Shown piece by piece: positions 47,857 to 55,938 of a stretch of DNA of 64,000 nucleotides. The stretch is taken from positions 62,001 to 126,000 of the forward strand of contig UCLR01000045.1 in the NCBI GenBank assembly GCA_900473415.1, read 5' to 3'. The notes below the pieces were generated by a model. The model saw only the letters and a list, made by a program, of their open reading frames with translations, was not told the origin of the DNA and did not search any database. A program made the position numbers and the translations under genes. The stretch's first letter is position 1, and every line of letters starts with the position of its first letter. The stretch comes from Hyphomicrobiales bacterium (lineage in GTDB: Bacteria > Pseudomonadota > Alphaproteobacteria > Rhizobiales > Beijerinckiaceae).

Positions 47857-48084
47857 TCAAGCCACGCCCTTCGCCCGCTCGCGATAATGCGCCAGTGCGT
47901 GCAGGCGCAGCGCTGCCGACAGGTTGAGTTCGCCTCGGCCCAGGTCGATCTCGGCGATCAGCGCGGAAACCGAGCGGCCTTCACCCGCGGCGATCTCCTT
48001 AAGCGCCTCCCAGAAATCATCCTCGAGGGAGATGCTGGTGCGGTGGCCAGCGATGCTGAGCGAGCGCTTGCGCTCCGGCTTCAT
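47857..48084 (-). CDS. Ribbon-helix-helix protein (RHH_4 family)
   Basis: A 75-residue protein matching RHH_4. SLSIAGHRTSISLEDDFWEA carries the beta strand that would insert in the DNA major groove. LKEIAAGEGRSVSALIAEID forms helices, then LNLSAALRLHALAHYRE. Probable DNA-binding regulator. It overlaps the DUF4169 gene by 4 bp (ATGA) and is the last gene of the fumC operon, an arrangement I know from many Hyphomicrobiales. Confidence 0.88.
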   Translation of the reverse strand: MKPERKRSLSIAGHRTSISLEDDFWEALKEIAAGEGRSVSALIAEIDLGRGELNLSAALRLHALAHYRERAKGVA

Positions 48085-48275
48085 GCCGGCTCGGGCTCGT
48101 CGCGGTCGAGCCTGTGGCCGTCGACGTGGCGAGCGGCCTTGTCGCGTTCGGCCTGCGTCAGTTCGCGCTCGGCCTTGGTGCGACCGAAGCTGGCGCGGTT
48201 CTGTTCGGCCGTCTTCTCCGCCTCGGCGCGGGCCTTCTGCTTGCGGAACTGGCGAAGGTTCACGATCTCGGCCAT
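48081..48275 (-). CDS. DUF4169 small protein
   Basis: A 64-residue, highly charged protein. MAEIVNLRQFRKQKARAEAE, NRASFGRTKAERELTQAE and HVDGHRLDR match DUF4169. It is predicted to be all helical and cytoplasmic. Function is unknown. It sits 14 bp after fumC and overlaps the RHH gene, so the three are co-transcribed. Confidence 0.9.
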   Translation of the reverse strand: MAEIVNLRQFRKQKARAEAEKTAEQNRASFGRTKAERELTQAERDKAARHVDGHRLDRDEPEPA

Positions 48276-48289
48276 GGGCGCGCCTCCCT

Positions 48290-49684
48290 TCAGCTGGGCC
48301 CGAGCATCCGCTCGGGCCGGACCGTCTCGTCGAAGAGCTCGGCGTTGACGCCGGCCTTCAGCGCTTCCTCGCGCAGCGTCGTGCCATGGTGATGAGCCGC
48401 CTTGGCGATGCTCGCCGCCTTGTCGTAGCCGATCGCCGGCGCCAGCGCTGTCACCAGCATCAGCGAGCGCGACAGCAGATCCTTGAGCTGGGTCTCGTTG
48501 GCCTCGATGCCTTCGACGCAGTTGGTGCGGAAGCTCTCGGCCGCGTCTGCCAGGAGCCGCACGGATTGAAGAAAAGCCGCAGCGATCACCGGCTTGAAGA
48601 CGTTGAGCTCGAAATGGCCTTGGCTCGCGGCGAAGCCGATCGTCGCCTGATTGCCGTGGACCTGGGTCGCGACCATGGTCAGCGCTTCGGCCTGGGTCGG
48701 GTTGACCTTGCCGGGCATGATCGAGGAGCCGGGTTCGTTCTCCGGCAGGCTGATCTCGCCGAGGCCGGAGCGGGGGCCGGAACCCATCAGGCGGATGTCG
48801 TTGGCGATCTTGAACAGGTCGGAGGCAAGCGCGGCGAGCGCGCCATGGGCAGCCGCGAGCGCACCGTGGCTCGCCAGCGCCTCGAACTTGTTCTCGGCCG
48901 TGCGGAAGGGCAGGCCGGTCAGCGTGGCGACCTCCCTGGCGAAGAGGACGGCGAAATCGGGATGGGTGTTGAGGCCGGTGCCGACCGCAGTGCCGCCCTG
49001 CGCGAGCGCATGCAAGCCGCCCAGCGCGGCCTCGATGCGGGCGATGCCGAGATGGAGCTGCGTCACATAGCCGGAGAATTCCTGGCCGAGCGTGACGGGG
49101 GTCGCGTCCTGCAGATGGGTGCGGCCGATCTTGACCAGGCTCGCGAAGGCCTTCGCCTTGTCGTCGAGCGCCTTTTCAAGGTTGCGCAGCGCCGGCAGCA
49201 GCTTGCGGGCGATCTCCAGCACCGCGGCGATGTGCATCGCGGTCGGGAAGGAATCGTTCGAGGACTGGCCGCGATTGACGTGGTCGTTGGGGTGGACCGG
49301 CGTCTTGGCCCCGAGGGGAGCGCCGAGCAGTTCGTTGGCCCGGTTCGCCAGCACTTCGTTGGCGTTCATGTTCGACTGGGTGCCGGAGCCGGTCTGCCAG
49401 ATCACCAGCGGGAAATGGCCGTCGAACTTGCCGGCGAGCGCCTCGTCGGCCGCCTGCGCGATCGCACCGGCGACGCGCTGATCGAGCAGGCCGAGGCGGG
49501 AATTGACGCGGGCAGCGGCCTTCTTGACCAGTACCAGAGCATGCACCAGTGGCAGCGGCATGCGCTCCCGTTCGCCGCCGATGCGGAAATTTTCCAGCGA
49601 GCGCTGCGTCTGCGCGCCCCAGTAGCGATCCGCCGGCACGCCGATCGGGCCGAAGGAATCGGTTTCGGTGCGCGTCTCGCTCAT
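48290..49684 (-). CDS. fumC: Class II fumarate hydratase FumC
   Basis: A 464-residue iron-independent fumarase of the TCA cycle. The fumarase/aspartase signature [13 protein letters not shown] (about 317-329), [14 protein letters not shown], the [14 protein letters not shown] segment and [16 protein letters not shown] are intact. Length is typical. Its ribosome site AGAGGCC sits only about ten bases from the end of the MITE-like element, so the element now forms the upstream promoter region. Confidence 0.96.
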   Translation of the reverse strand: MSETRTETDSFGPIGVPADRYWGAQTQRSLENFRIGGERERMPLPLVHALVLVKKAAARVNSRLGLLDQRVAGAIAQAADEALAGKFDGHFPLVIWQTGSGTQSNMNANEVLANRANELLGAPLGAKTPVHPNDHVNRGQSSNDSFPTAMHIAAVLEIARKLLPALRNLEKALDDKAKAFASLVKIGRTHLQDATPVTLGQEFSGYVTQLHLGIARIEAALGGLHALAQGGTAVGTGLNTHPDFAVLFAREVATLTGLPFRTAENKFEALASHGALAAAHGALAALASDLFKIANDIRLMGSGPRSGLGEISLPENEPGSSIMPGKVNPTQAEALTMVATQVHGNQATIGFAASQGHFELNVFKPVIAAAFLQSVRLLADAAESFRTNCVEGIEANETQLKDLLSRSLMLVTALAPAIGYDKAASIAKAAHHHGTTLREEALKAGVNAELFDETVRPERMLGPS

Positions 49685-49696
49685 ATGGGATGGCCT

Positions 49697-49966
49697 CTAG
49701 GGTCTGTTCTCGTTATGGATGCTATTCTGACGCAGGGCATTTTGTTCGGCGGGCAGGAGCGTGGACGCAGCAAACCGTCCGGTTTGCAAGGCCGCGCGAC
49801 GCACCAGCCGCCCAAAAGGCCCGCGCCCCTTCGGGGTCAGGCGAAAATGCCCGACAGCTGCGTCGGTCCCTTGCCCGATACCAACGGTATCGGGCAGCGG
49901 GCGCCTCCTTGCTCTCGGGCGTTTTGGCCCGATCAGAACAGCATCCATAACGAGAACAGACCCTAG
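49697..49966. mobile_element. MITE-like element between sspB and fumC
   Basis: The ends are inverted repeats of about 30 bp or more: CTAGGGTCTGTTCTCGTTAT at 49697 and its complement ending at 49966, continuing through GGATGCT with one or two mismatches. CTAG (or TA) on both sides could be the target duplication, as for IS5- or IS630-type transposases. The interior, about 200 bp, has no transposase. The right edge supplies the sspB stop codon (TAG). Confidence 0.8.
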
Positions 49967-50544
49967 GTCTTCTTGCGGAAGGAATCGAGGCTGACCACTT
50001 CGGCGCCGCCCTTGGCAGCGGCGCCCTCCGGTTCAGGCGCCTGCGGCTCGCCCTCCTTGGCTGCGCTTTCGGCCGCGGGCGGACGAGTCTTCAGCGCCGG
50101 TACCCCAGCCGGCACGACCTTGGCCGGGACGGGCGAGGGCGTGGAAGCGGCTTCCGATTCGGGGGCCTCGATCAGGCCCTCGGGCTCGCCCTGCGTCTCG
50201 AACTTCAGGCCGAACTGGACCGAGGGGTCGAAGAAGGTCGTCACCGCGTCGAAGGGGACGAGCAGCCGCTCCGGCACGCCGGAGAAGGAGAGCCCGACCT
50301 CGAAGGAATGGTCGCTGACGCTCAAATCCCAGAACTGGTGCTGGAGGACGATCGTCATCTCGTCCGGGTGCTTCTCGCGCAGGCGCTGCGACAGGCGCAC
50401 GCCCGGTGCACCGGTGCGGAAGGTGACGTAGAAATGGTGCTCGCCCGGCAGTCCGTCCCTTGCCGCCTCCGACAGGATCTTGCGGACGACGCCCTTCAGC
50501 GCCTCCTGCACCATCAGATCGTAACGCAGCACATCCTTGGACAT
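49963..50544 (-). CDS. sspB: SspB-like ClpXP adaptor
   Basis: A 193-residue alphaproteobacterial SspB homologue. It has an N-terminal SspB fold (YDLMVQEALKGVVRKIL, HHFYVTFRTGAPGVRLSQRL, PDEMTIVLQHQFWDL). A long Pro/Ala/Glu-rich linker leads to a C-terminal ClpX-binding-type end, EVVSLDSFRKK. It would deliver tmRNA-tagged proteins to ClpXP. I start at ATG 50544, where conservation begins. The stop codon lies at the edge of a MITE-like element; the C-terminal motif is just intact. ssrA is the next gene upstream. Confidence 0.9.
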   Translation of the reverse strand: MSKDVLRYDLMVQEALKGVVRKILSEAARDGLPGEHHFYVTFRTGAPGVRLSQRLREKHPDEMTIVLQHQFWDLSVSDHSFEVGLSFSGVPERLLVPFDAVTTFFDPSVQFGLKFETQGEPEGLIEAPESEAASTPSPVPAKVVPAGVPALKTRPPAAESAAKEGEPQAPEPEGAAAKGGAEVVSLDSFRKKT

Positions 50545-50597
50545 CGGGTCGACGTTTTCCGCTTGTTGCTCCGGCGGGAACAGCCGGCAGACCAAAA

Positions 50598-50634
50598 GAA
50601 ATGAGTGGAGGCTTCTGTTGCCAGGCGCCTCCGA
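50598..50634 (-). terminator. Terminator after ssrA
   Basis: On the minus strand GGAGGC and GCCTCC (50632-50627 and 50612-50607) form a 6-bp stem with a 14-base loop. ATTTCTTTT follows. It marks the 3' end of the tmRNA precursor before sspB. Confidence 0.6.
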
Positions 50635-50905
50635 GCCCCGCCTTACGCGGCTAAGCGCAAGGGCTTTGGTTTGGGAACCAGCACCGCTTACGCGGCGACA
50701 GCAACCCGAGCATTGTTGTCGTTGGCAACTATGCTTTGGCCCGATAACGGCGGAACCATGCCGAGCAAAAGGATAACCTTTACACCCTCGTCGATCCTAT
50801 TTCGCCCCCGCCAAAACCCTGCTTGACCAGGGCTTTGGTGGAGGCGCCGGGTACCGCCCCCGGGTCCGAAAGGCTTATTTCGAGATCCGTTTATCGCCAT
50901 AGCCG
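50605..50905 (-). ncRNA. ssrA: Permuted two-piece tmRNA (alphaproteobacterial type)
   Basis: On the minus strand the acceptor piece comes first and ends GGCGCCTCCACCA at 50836, with T-arm CCGGG-GGCGGTA-CCCGG. A 26-base spacer with a CCCTG/CAGGG hairpin follows. The coding piece then begins GGGGGCGAAATAGGATCGAC at 50809. GGGGGCG and CGCCTCC form the 7-bp acceptor stem, and AAAGGTTAT with ATAAGCCTTT form the long P2 helix. The tag frame, GCC at 50726 to TAA at 50688, reads ANDNNARVAVAA. Outer ends are approximate. The RNA rescues stalled ribosomes, and its tag is the substrate signal for SspB-ClpXP, encoded next door. Confidence 0.93.
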
Positions 50906-51011
50906 TTCTTGCGAGCGGCAAGCGCAATATAGGCGGTCGGGCCGGCAGGGGGAAGACGCCTGACGCAGTTTGGAACGCTTTTCGAGAGCCGGCTCTTCAG
51001 CACCACACGCC

Positions 51012-51341
51012 TCAGGATGGATCGCAGCGCTTGTCGGGAACGCAGCGTGCGTCGGCCGAAGCGGGGCGTTCGCGCTCGTTCTTGACGACGATGCCGTCGC
51101 TCGCGCGCAGCAGCATCTTGACGTCGGCGCCGGTGCTGTCCTGCCCCTGCATCTCCCAGTGGCCGTCCTTGAGATCAATCTCGATGACGCGGACCATGCC
51201 GTTGTCGGCGGCGATTCGCCGGGCCTGATCCACCGAGACCTGCGGAACGCGCGAAGGGCCGATCGTGTCCTGCGCGGCGGCCGGAAAGCCGCAGCCGAGC
51301 AGGGCTGCCAGGGCAAGGGCCGGGGCCAGCTTGCGTATCAT
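51012..51341 (-). CDS. PepSY-like secreted protein
   Basis: A 109-residue exported protein. The signal peptide (LAPALALAALLGCGFPAAAQ) precedes a small PepSY-like alpha-beta domain: VSVDQARRIAADNGMVRVIE, then EIDLKDGHWEMQGQDSTG and VKMLLRASDGIVV. Two cysteines at the end (ARCVPDKRCDPS) may pair. AGGAGG before 51341 sets the start. Likely periplasmic; such proteins may inhibit proteases or bind metals. It lies upstream of ssrA on the same strand. Confidence 0.8.
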   Translation of the reverse strand: MIRKLAPALALAALLGCGFPAAAQDTIGPSRVPQVSVDQARRIAADNGMVRVIEIDLKDGHWEMQGQDSTGADVKMLLRASDGIVVKNERERPASADARCVPDKRCDPS

Positions 51342-51536
51342 CGGGAGCCTCCTGCGATTGGTCGCGATACTGGCGCAACCCATCCGCGGCGCCGCTTGTT
51401 CCTGCCGCCCGATGTCGCAGGCGCAGGTCAGGACGTGAGCTGCCCGACCCGGCGAGAAAACTTGGGATGAGGTGCGAGAGGGGGCGGCGGCGGAGCGCCG
51501 GAGCCGCTATGCTCGCCCGCTCTCCAGAGATTCGAC

Positions 51537-52331
51537 ATGCGCCAGTACCACGACCTGCTCCAACGCGTCCTGACCGAAGGCGTCCGCAAGGAAGACCGCA
51601 CCGGGACCGGCACGCTCGCCGTCTTCGGCCACCAGATGCGATTCGATCTCGCGCAGGGCTTCCCGCTGGTGACGACCAAGAAGCTGCATCTGAAGTCGAT
51701 CATCCATGAGCTGATCTGGTTCCTGCGGGGCGACACCAATGTCCGCTACCTGCGGGAGAACGGCGTCACGATCTGGGATGAGTGGGCCGATGCAAATGGC
51801 GACCTGGGGCCCGTCTACGGCCGGCAATGGCGCAGCTGGGCCGCGCCGGACGGGCAGGTGATCGACCAGATCGCCTGGGTGGTGAACGAGATCCGGCGCA
51901 ACCCGGATTCGCGCCGGCTGATCGTCTCCGCCTGGAATCCGGCTGACATCCCGAAGATGGCGCTGGCGCCCTGCCACTGCCTGTTCCAGTTCTTCGTCGC
52001 CGACGGCAAGCTCTCCTGCCAGCTTTACCAGCGCTCGGCAGACGTCTTCCTCGGCGTGCCCTTCAATATCGCGAGCTATGCTCTGCTGACCCATATGGTG
52101 GCGCAGGTGACGGGCCTGGGCGTCGGCGAATTCGTGCATTCCTTCGGCGACACGCATCTCTACGTGAATCATCTTGAACAGACGCGGCTGCAGCTTTCGC
52201 GCGAGCCGCGCGCACTGCCGAAGCTCACGCTCAACCCGGCGGTGACGCGGCTGGAGGATTTCCAGTTCGAGGACGTGACGATCTCGGACTACGATCCGCA
52301 TCCGACCATCAAGGCGCCGATCGCTGTATGA
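51537..52331 (+). CDS. thyA: Thymidylate synthase ThyA
   Basis: A 264-residue enzyme making dTMP from dUMP with methylene-tetrahydrofolate. Catalytic Cys146 in APCHCLFQF, the RTGTGT loop near the start, [20 protein letters not shown] and HLYVNHLEQ are intact; length equals that of E. coli ThyA. It overlaps the GNAT gene by 4 bp (ATGA), and folA follows, so dTMP synthesis and dihydrofolate recycling are linked. Confidence 0.97.
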   Translation: MRQYHDLLQRVLTEGVRKEDRTGTGTLAVFGHQMRFDLAQGFPLVTTKKLHLKSIIHELIWFLRGDTNVRYLRENGVTIWDEWADANGDLGPVYGRQWRSWAAPDGQVIDQIAWVVNEIRRNPDSRRLIVSAWNPADIPKMALAPCHCLFQFFVADGKLSCQLYQRSADVFLGVPFNIASYALLTHMVAQVTGLGVGEFVHSFGDTHLYVNHLEQTRLQLSREPRALPKLTLNPAVTRLEDFQFEDVTISDYDPHPTIKAPIAV

Positions 52332-52807
52332 CGCTGACCATTCGTTCCGCCCGCCCCGGCGAGGGCGGGCTCGTACTCGCCTTCATTAGCGAGCTCGCCG
52401 AATACGAGAAGCTTCTGCACGAGGTCGTCGCGACCGAGGCGGAGATCGAGGAGGCGCTGTTTTCGCCGAACCCGAAGGTGTTCTGCGACATCGCGGAATG
52501 GGACGGCGAGCCGGTCGGCTTCGCGGTCTGGTTCTACACCTATTCGACCTTCTCAGGCCGACACGGGATCTGGCTGGAGGACCTCTATGTCCGGCCGGCC
52601 CAGCGCGGGCGCGGCATCGGCAAGGCGCTGATCGCGGAGCTGGCGCGGCGTTGCGTCGCCGAGAATCTGCCGCGCCTCGCCTGGTGGGTGTTGAACTGGA
52701 ACGAGCCCTCGCGCGTTTTCTACCGTTCGCTCGGCGCCACGGCGCAGGACGAATGGACGGTGAAGCGGCTGGAGGGCGACGCGCTCCGGCGATTGGGCGG
52801 GAGTTGA
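52328..52807 (+). CDS. GNAT-family N-acetyltransferase
   Basis: A 159-residue GNAT protein. [18 protein letters not shown] opens the fold. The acetyl-CoA loop [18 protein letters not shown] (about 93-110) and [15 protein letters not shown] close it. Resemblance to spermidine/diamine acetyltransferases is noticeable, but substrate is not certain. It is wedged between thyA and folA with a 4-bp overlap and a 4-bp gap, so it is translated with the folate genes. Confidence 0.9.
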   Translation: MTLTIRSARPGEGGLVLAFISELAEYEKLLHEVVATEAEIEEALFSPNPKVFCDIAEWDGEPVGFAVWFYTYSTFSGRHGIWLEDLYVRPAQRGRGIGKALIAELARRCVAENLPRLAWWVLNWNEPSRVFYRSLGATAQDEWTVKRLEGDALRRLGGS

Positions 52808-52811
52808 GCCG

Positions 52812-53330
52812 ATGGAGAAGCGCCCGATCGTTCTGGTCGCAGCTGTCGCCGACAATGGTGTGATCGGCGACGACAACAAGCTGATCTGGCGGCTGAAGAC
52901 CGATCTCAGGCGCTTCCGCAATCTCACCATCGGCCGGCCCGTGCTGATGGGCCGCAAGACCTTCCTCTCGATCGGCAAGCCGCTGCCCGGGCGGCAGACC
53001 ATCGTGCTCACGCGCGATCCCCTCTTCAATGCCGAAGGGGTCTGGATCGCACACACGCTCGATCAGGCGCTGGAGCAGGGGCAGCGGATCGCGGCCCAGA
53101 ACGGCGCGGATTCGGTGACGGTCGCGGGTGGGGCCGAGCTCTACCGCCAGACGCTGCCGCTGGCGGATCGGCTGGAGTTGACGCTGGTCCATGCCGAGCC
53201 GCGAGGCGATGCGCTGTTTCCAGACTGGGAGCGCTCTGCCTTCGAGCAGGCCGGGGCGAACGAGCATCACCCGGCCGACGCCGAAAACGAGCACCCTTTC
53301 ACCTTCGTAACCTATCGCCGGCGCGGCTGA
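52812..53330 (+). CDS. folA: Dihydrofolate reductase
   Basis: A 172-residue DHFR that regenerates tetrahydrofolate after ThyA. IVLVAAVADNGVIGDDNKLIW, the NADPH segment RPVLMGRKTFLSIGKPLPGR and QTIVLTRD are typical, and the VAGGAELYRQTLPLADRL helix is conserved. Length is slightly above E. coli FolA. Operon position after thyA-GNAT agrees. Confidence 0.96.
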   Translation: MEKRPIVLVAAVADNGVIGDDNKLIWRLKTDLRRFRNLTIGRPVLMGRKTFLSIGKPLPGRQTIVLTRDPLFNAEGVWIAHTLDQALEQGQRIAAQNGADSVTVAGGAELYRQTLPLADRLELTLVHAEPRGDALFPDWERSAFEQAGANEHHPADAENEHPFTFVTYRRRG

Positions 53331-53350
53331 TCGACGCTTATTGCCGCTTT

Positions 53351-53367
53351 CCGTTCATGATGAACGG
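53351..53367. promoter_or_regulatory. Perfect palindrome upstream of hflK
   Basis: CCGTTCATGATGAACGG reads as an 8-bp inverted repeat around one base. It lies in the 164-bp gap between folA and hflK. No T-run follows, so an operator is more likely than a terminator. Binding protein unknown. Confidence 0.4.
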
Positions 53368-53494
53368 CTTGCGCCGTTGACGAATCCATGGCCCATGACC
53401 AACTCAGCCCAGCGGCTTCTCCCGAAGGCGCTGACAAGCGGCCGCCTTTCGCCTATGGCTCGGCTGCGACTGAACGGAAGGGAACGGCTCGAGA

Positions 53495-54652
53495 ATGCCT
53501 TGGAGCAACCAGAGCGGCGGTGGCGGGGGAGGTCCCTGGGGTCAGCGCGGAGGTGGCGGTGGTGGCGGCCCATGGGGCGGCGGCCCGGGCGGCAACGGCA
53601 ATCCGCCCGATCTCGAGGAGATTTTGCGGCGCAGCCAGGACAAGCTGAAGAACCTTGTTCCTGGCGGCAATATCGGCGGGCGCGGCATCGCGCTCGGCAT
53701 TCTGGCGCTGATCCTGGTCTGGCTCGGCTCCGGCATCTATTTCGTGCGGCCGAACGAGGTCGGCCTCAACGTCGTCTTCGGCCGCTTCGCCGGCAAGACC
53801 GGCGAGGGCGCCAACTGGAACTGGCCCTATCCGATCGGCAGCGTGGTCAAGCCGCAGGTGACCAACGTCATCACCACCGAGGTCGGCTTCCGCACCGTCG
53901 AATCGGTGCGCACCTCGCGCCAGACCGATGTCGGCGAGGAAAGCCTGATGCTCACCGGTGACGAGAACATCGTCGACATCGACTTCATCGTGCAGTGGCA
54001 GATCGATCCGGCCCAGCCCGAGAACTATGTCTTCAACATCCAGGACCCGCCGGGCACGGTGAAGGCCGTGGCCGAGAGCGCGATGCGCGAGATCATCGGC
54101 CGGCGCAACATCCAGCCGGTGCTCACCACGGATCGCGGCGCGATCGAGACCGAGGTGCGCCAGCTGATGCAGGAGACGCTCAACGGCTACAATGCCGGCG
54201 TCCAGATCCGCCTCGTCCAGCTGCAGAAGGTCGACCCGCCGCAGCAGGTCATCGACGCCTTCCGCGACGTGCAGGCGGCGCGTGCCGACCAGGAGCGCCT
54301 GCGCAACGAAGCGCAGACTTATGCCAACCGCATCGTGCCCGAGGCACGCGGCCGGGCGGCCCAGCTCATCCAGTCGGCGGAAGCCTTCAAGGAGCAGACC
54401 GTCGCCGAGGCGCGCGGTCAGGCGAGCCGCTTCAGCGCGGTTTACGAGCAGTACAAGAATGCCCCGGGCGTGACGCGCGAGCGTCTCTTCCTGGAGACGA
54501 TGGAACGCGTGATGGGCGGGACCGACAAGATCATCCTCGACTCGACGGGCAACGCACAGGGGGTCGTGCCTTTCCTGCCGCTTGACCAGATCCAGCAGGG
54601 GCGCTCCACCCAGGGCCTGCGCCAGCAGCAGCAGGGAGGGCAGACGCGATGA
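53495..54652 (+). CDS. hflK: Membrane protease modulator HflK
   Basis: A 385-residue SPFH/prohibitin-type protein that forms a large periplasmic cage with HflC around FtsH. The N-terminus is a glycine- and tryptophan-rich cytoplasmic tail (residues 1-35), followed by a membrane helix (GIALGILALILVWLGSGIYF). The SPFH domain (VGLNVVFGRFAGKTGEGANW) and a coiled-coil C-terminus come next. The stop overlaps the hflC start by 4 bp. Length is typical. Confidence 0.95.
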   Translation: MPWSNQSGGGGGGPWGQRGGGGGGGPWGGGPGGNGNPPDLEEILRRSQDKLKNLVPGGNIGGRGIALGILALILVWLGSGIYFVRPNEVGLNVVFGRFAGKTGEGANWNWPYPIGSVVKPQVTNVITTEVGFRTVESVRTSRQTDVGEESLMLTGDENIVDIDFIVQWQIDPAQPENYVFNIQDPPGTVKAVAESAMREIIGRRNIQPVLTTDRGAIETEVRQLMQETLNGYNAGVQIRLVQLQKVDPPQQVIDAFRDVQAARADQERLRNEAQTYANRIVPEARGRAAQLIQSAEAFKEQTVAEARGQASRFSAVYEQYKNAPGVTRERLFLETMERVMGGTDKIILDSTGNAQGVVPFLPLDQIQQGRSTQGLRQQQQGGQTR

Positions 54653-55590
54653 ACGGCTCCTTCCTTCGTGCGGTCCTCGTCGTTGCGCTCGTCGCCGTCG
54701 CGGCCGTGCTCTATGCCTGCACCTTCGTCGTCTCGCAGACGCAATCGGCGATCGTGCTCAGGCTCGGCGCCGTGCGCGCCGTCAAGACCGCGCCCGGCCT
54801 CTACTTCAAGTGGTTCGCGCCGATCGAGACGGTGACGCTGCTCGACAACCGCATCCTCGACCTCGACCTACCGGCGCAGGAAATCATCGCCTCGGACCAG
54901 AAACGGCTCGTGGTCGATGCCTTCACGCGCTACCGGATTTCCGATCCGCTGCGCTTCTACCAGGCGGTCAACAACATCCCGCGGGCGAATTCGCAGCTCG
55001 CCTCGATCGTGAACGGCAATGTCCGATCCGTGCTGGCGGAGGCGAGCTTCACCTCGATGGTGCGCACCGAGCGTTCGCGGCTGATGAACCGCATTCGCGA
55101 CGACGTGAACCGCGAGGCGACGCGCTTCGGCATGACGGTGGTCGATGTTCGGCTCCGGCGCGTCGACCTGCCGGCGGCGAACTCGGCGGCGGTGTTCCAG
55201 CGCATGCAGACCGAGCGTCAACGCGAGGCGGCGGAAGCGCGCGCGCTGGGCGGCCAGCAGGCGCAGGAGATCAAGGCGCGCGCCGACAGGGACGCGACCG
55301 TGATCGTCGCCGAGGCGCAGCAGCGCTCCGACGTTGTTCGCGGTGAGGGCGAGGCCGAGCGGAACAAGGTCTTCGCCGAAGCCTTCGGCAAGGACCCGGA
55401 GTTCTTCTCGTTCTATCGCTCGATGCAGGCTTATGAGGCCAGCATCAAGCCGGGCGACACGCGCATGGTCTTGACGCCGGACTCGCCGTTCTTCCGTTAC
55501 TTCAACGGTCCGAACGCGCAGCGCGAGCCCGGTCAGGCAGGAGCCCCGGCCGCGCCGGCGGCGCCTGCGCCCGCGCCCGCGCGGCCCTGA
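54649..55590 (+). CDS. hflC: Membrane protease modulator HflC
   Basis: A 313-residue partner of HflK. One N-terminal membrane helix (LVVALVAVAAVLYACTFVV), then the SPFH domain (QSAIVLRLGAVRAVKTAPGL; VVDVRLRRVDLP) and the C-terminal YRSMQAYEASIKPGDTRMVL. A short Pro/Ala tail ends the protein. ATGA overlap with hflK. DUF2065 and degP follow, making a membrane quality-control group. Confidence 0.95.
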   Translation: MNGSFLRAVLVVALVAVAAVLYACTFVVSQTQSAIVLRLGAVRAVKTAPGLYFKWFAPIETVTLLDNRILDLDLPAQEIIASDQKRLVVDAFTRYRISDPLRFYQAVNNIPRANSQLASIVNGNVRSVLAEASFTSMVRTERSRLMNRIRDDVNREATRFGMTVVDVRLRRVDLPAANSAAVFQRMQTERQREAAEARALGGQQAQEIKARADRDATVIVAEAQQRSDVVRGEGEAERNKVFAEAFGKDPEFFSFYRSMQAYEASIKPGDTRMVLTPDSPFFRYFNGPNAQREPGQAGAPAAPAAPAPAPARP

Positions 55591-55608
55591 TCGCGGCGGG
55601 CGACGTCG

Positions 55609-55797
55609 ATGTGGGATTTCATCGCGGCGCTCGGCCTGGTCTTTGCTATCGAGGGCATCCTCTTCGCCGCGATGCCGCATATGGCGAAGGATGCCCTCAG
55701 GAGCGCGGCGGAGACGCCGCCCGACCGGATGAGGATCATCGGCCTCGGCTCGGCCATTCTGGGCGTGATCCTGGTTTGGCTGGCGCGCGGGCTCTGA
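55609..55797 (+). CDS. DUF2065 membrane protein
   Basis: A 62-residue protein with two hydrophobic helices (FIAALGLVFAIEGILFAAMP and IIGLGSAILGVILVWLARGL). It is the typical DUF2065 protein found right after hflC in proteobacteria. Function is unknown; co-location suggests a link to HflKC-FtsH. 18 bp separate it from hflC. Confidence 0.92.
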   Translation: MWDFIAALGLVFAIEGILFAAMPHMAKDALRSAAETPPDRMRIIGLGSAILGVILVWLARGL

Positions 55798-55938
55798 TAG
55801 GCTAGGGTCAGGAATGGCACGCGATCGTGTTCGATGACACGATCGTGCGTCGCCCTTCCGCCGCATTTCGGAGTTCAATTCCGGGCGCGCGCCTCTGGCT
55901 GCCCCGACAGGCCCGCATCTTTCCGTCATGAGGACCCT

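Noticed and set aside
49697-49948. An 83-codon frame inside the MITE-like element
   Set aside because: It runs through both terminal repeats and has no transposase motif; coding is unlikely.
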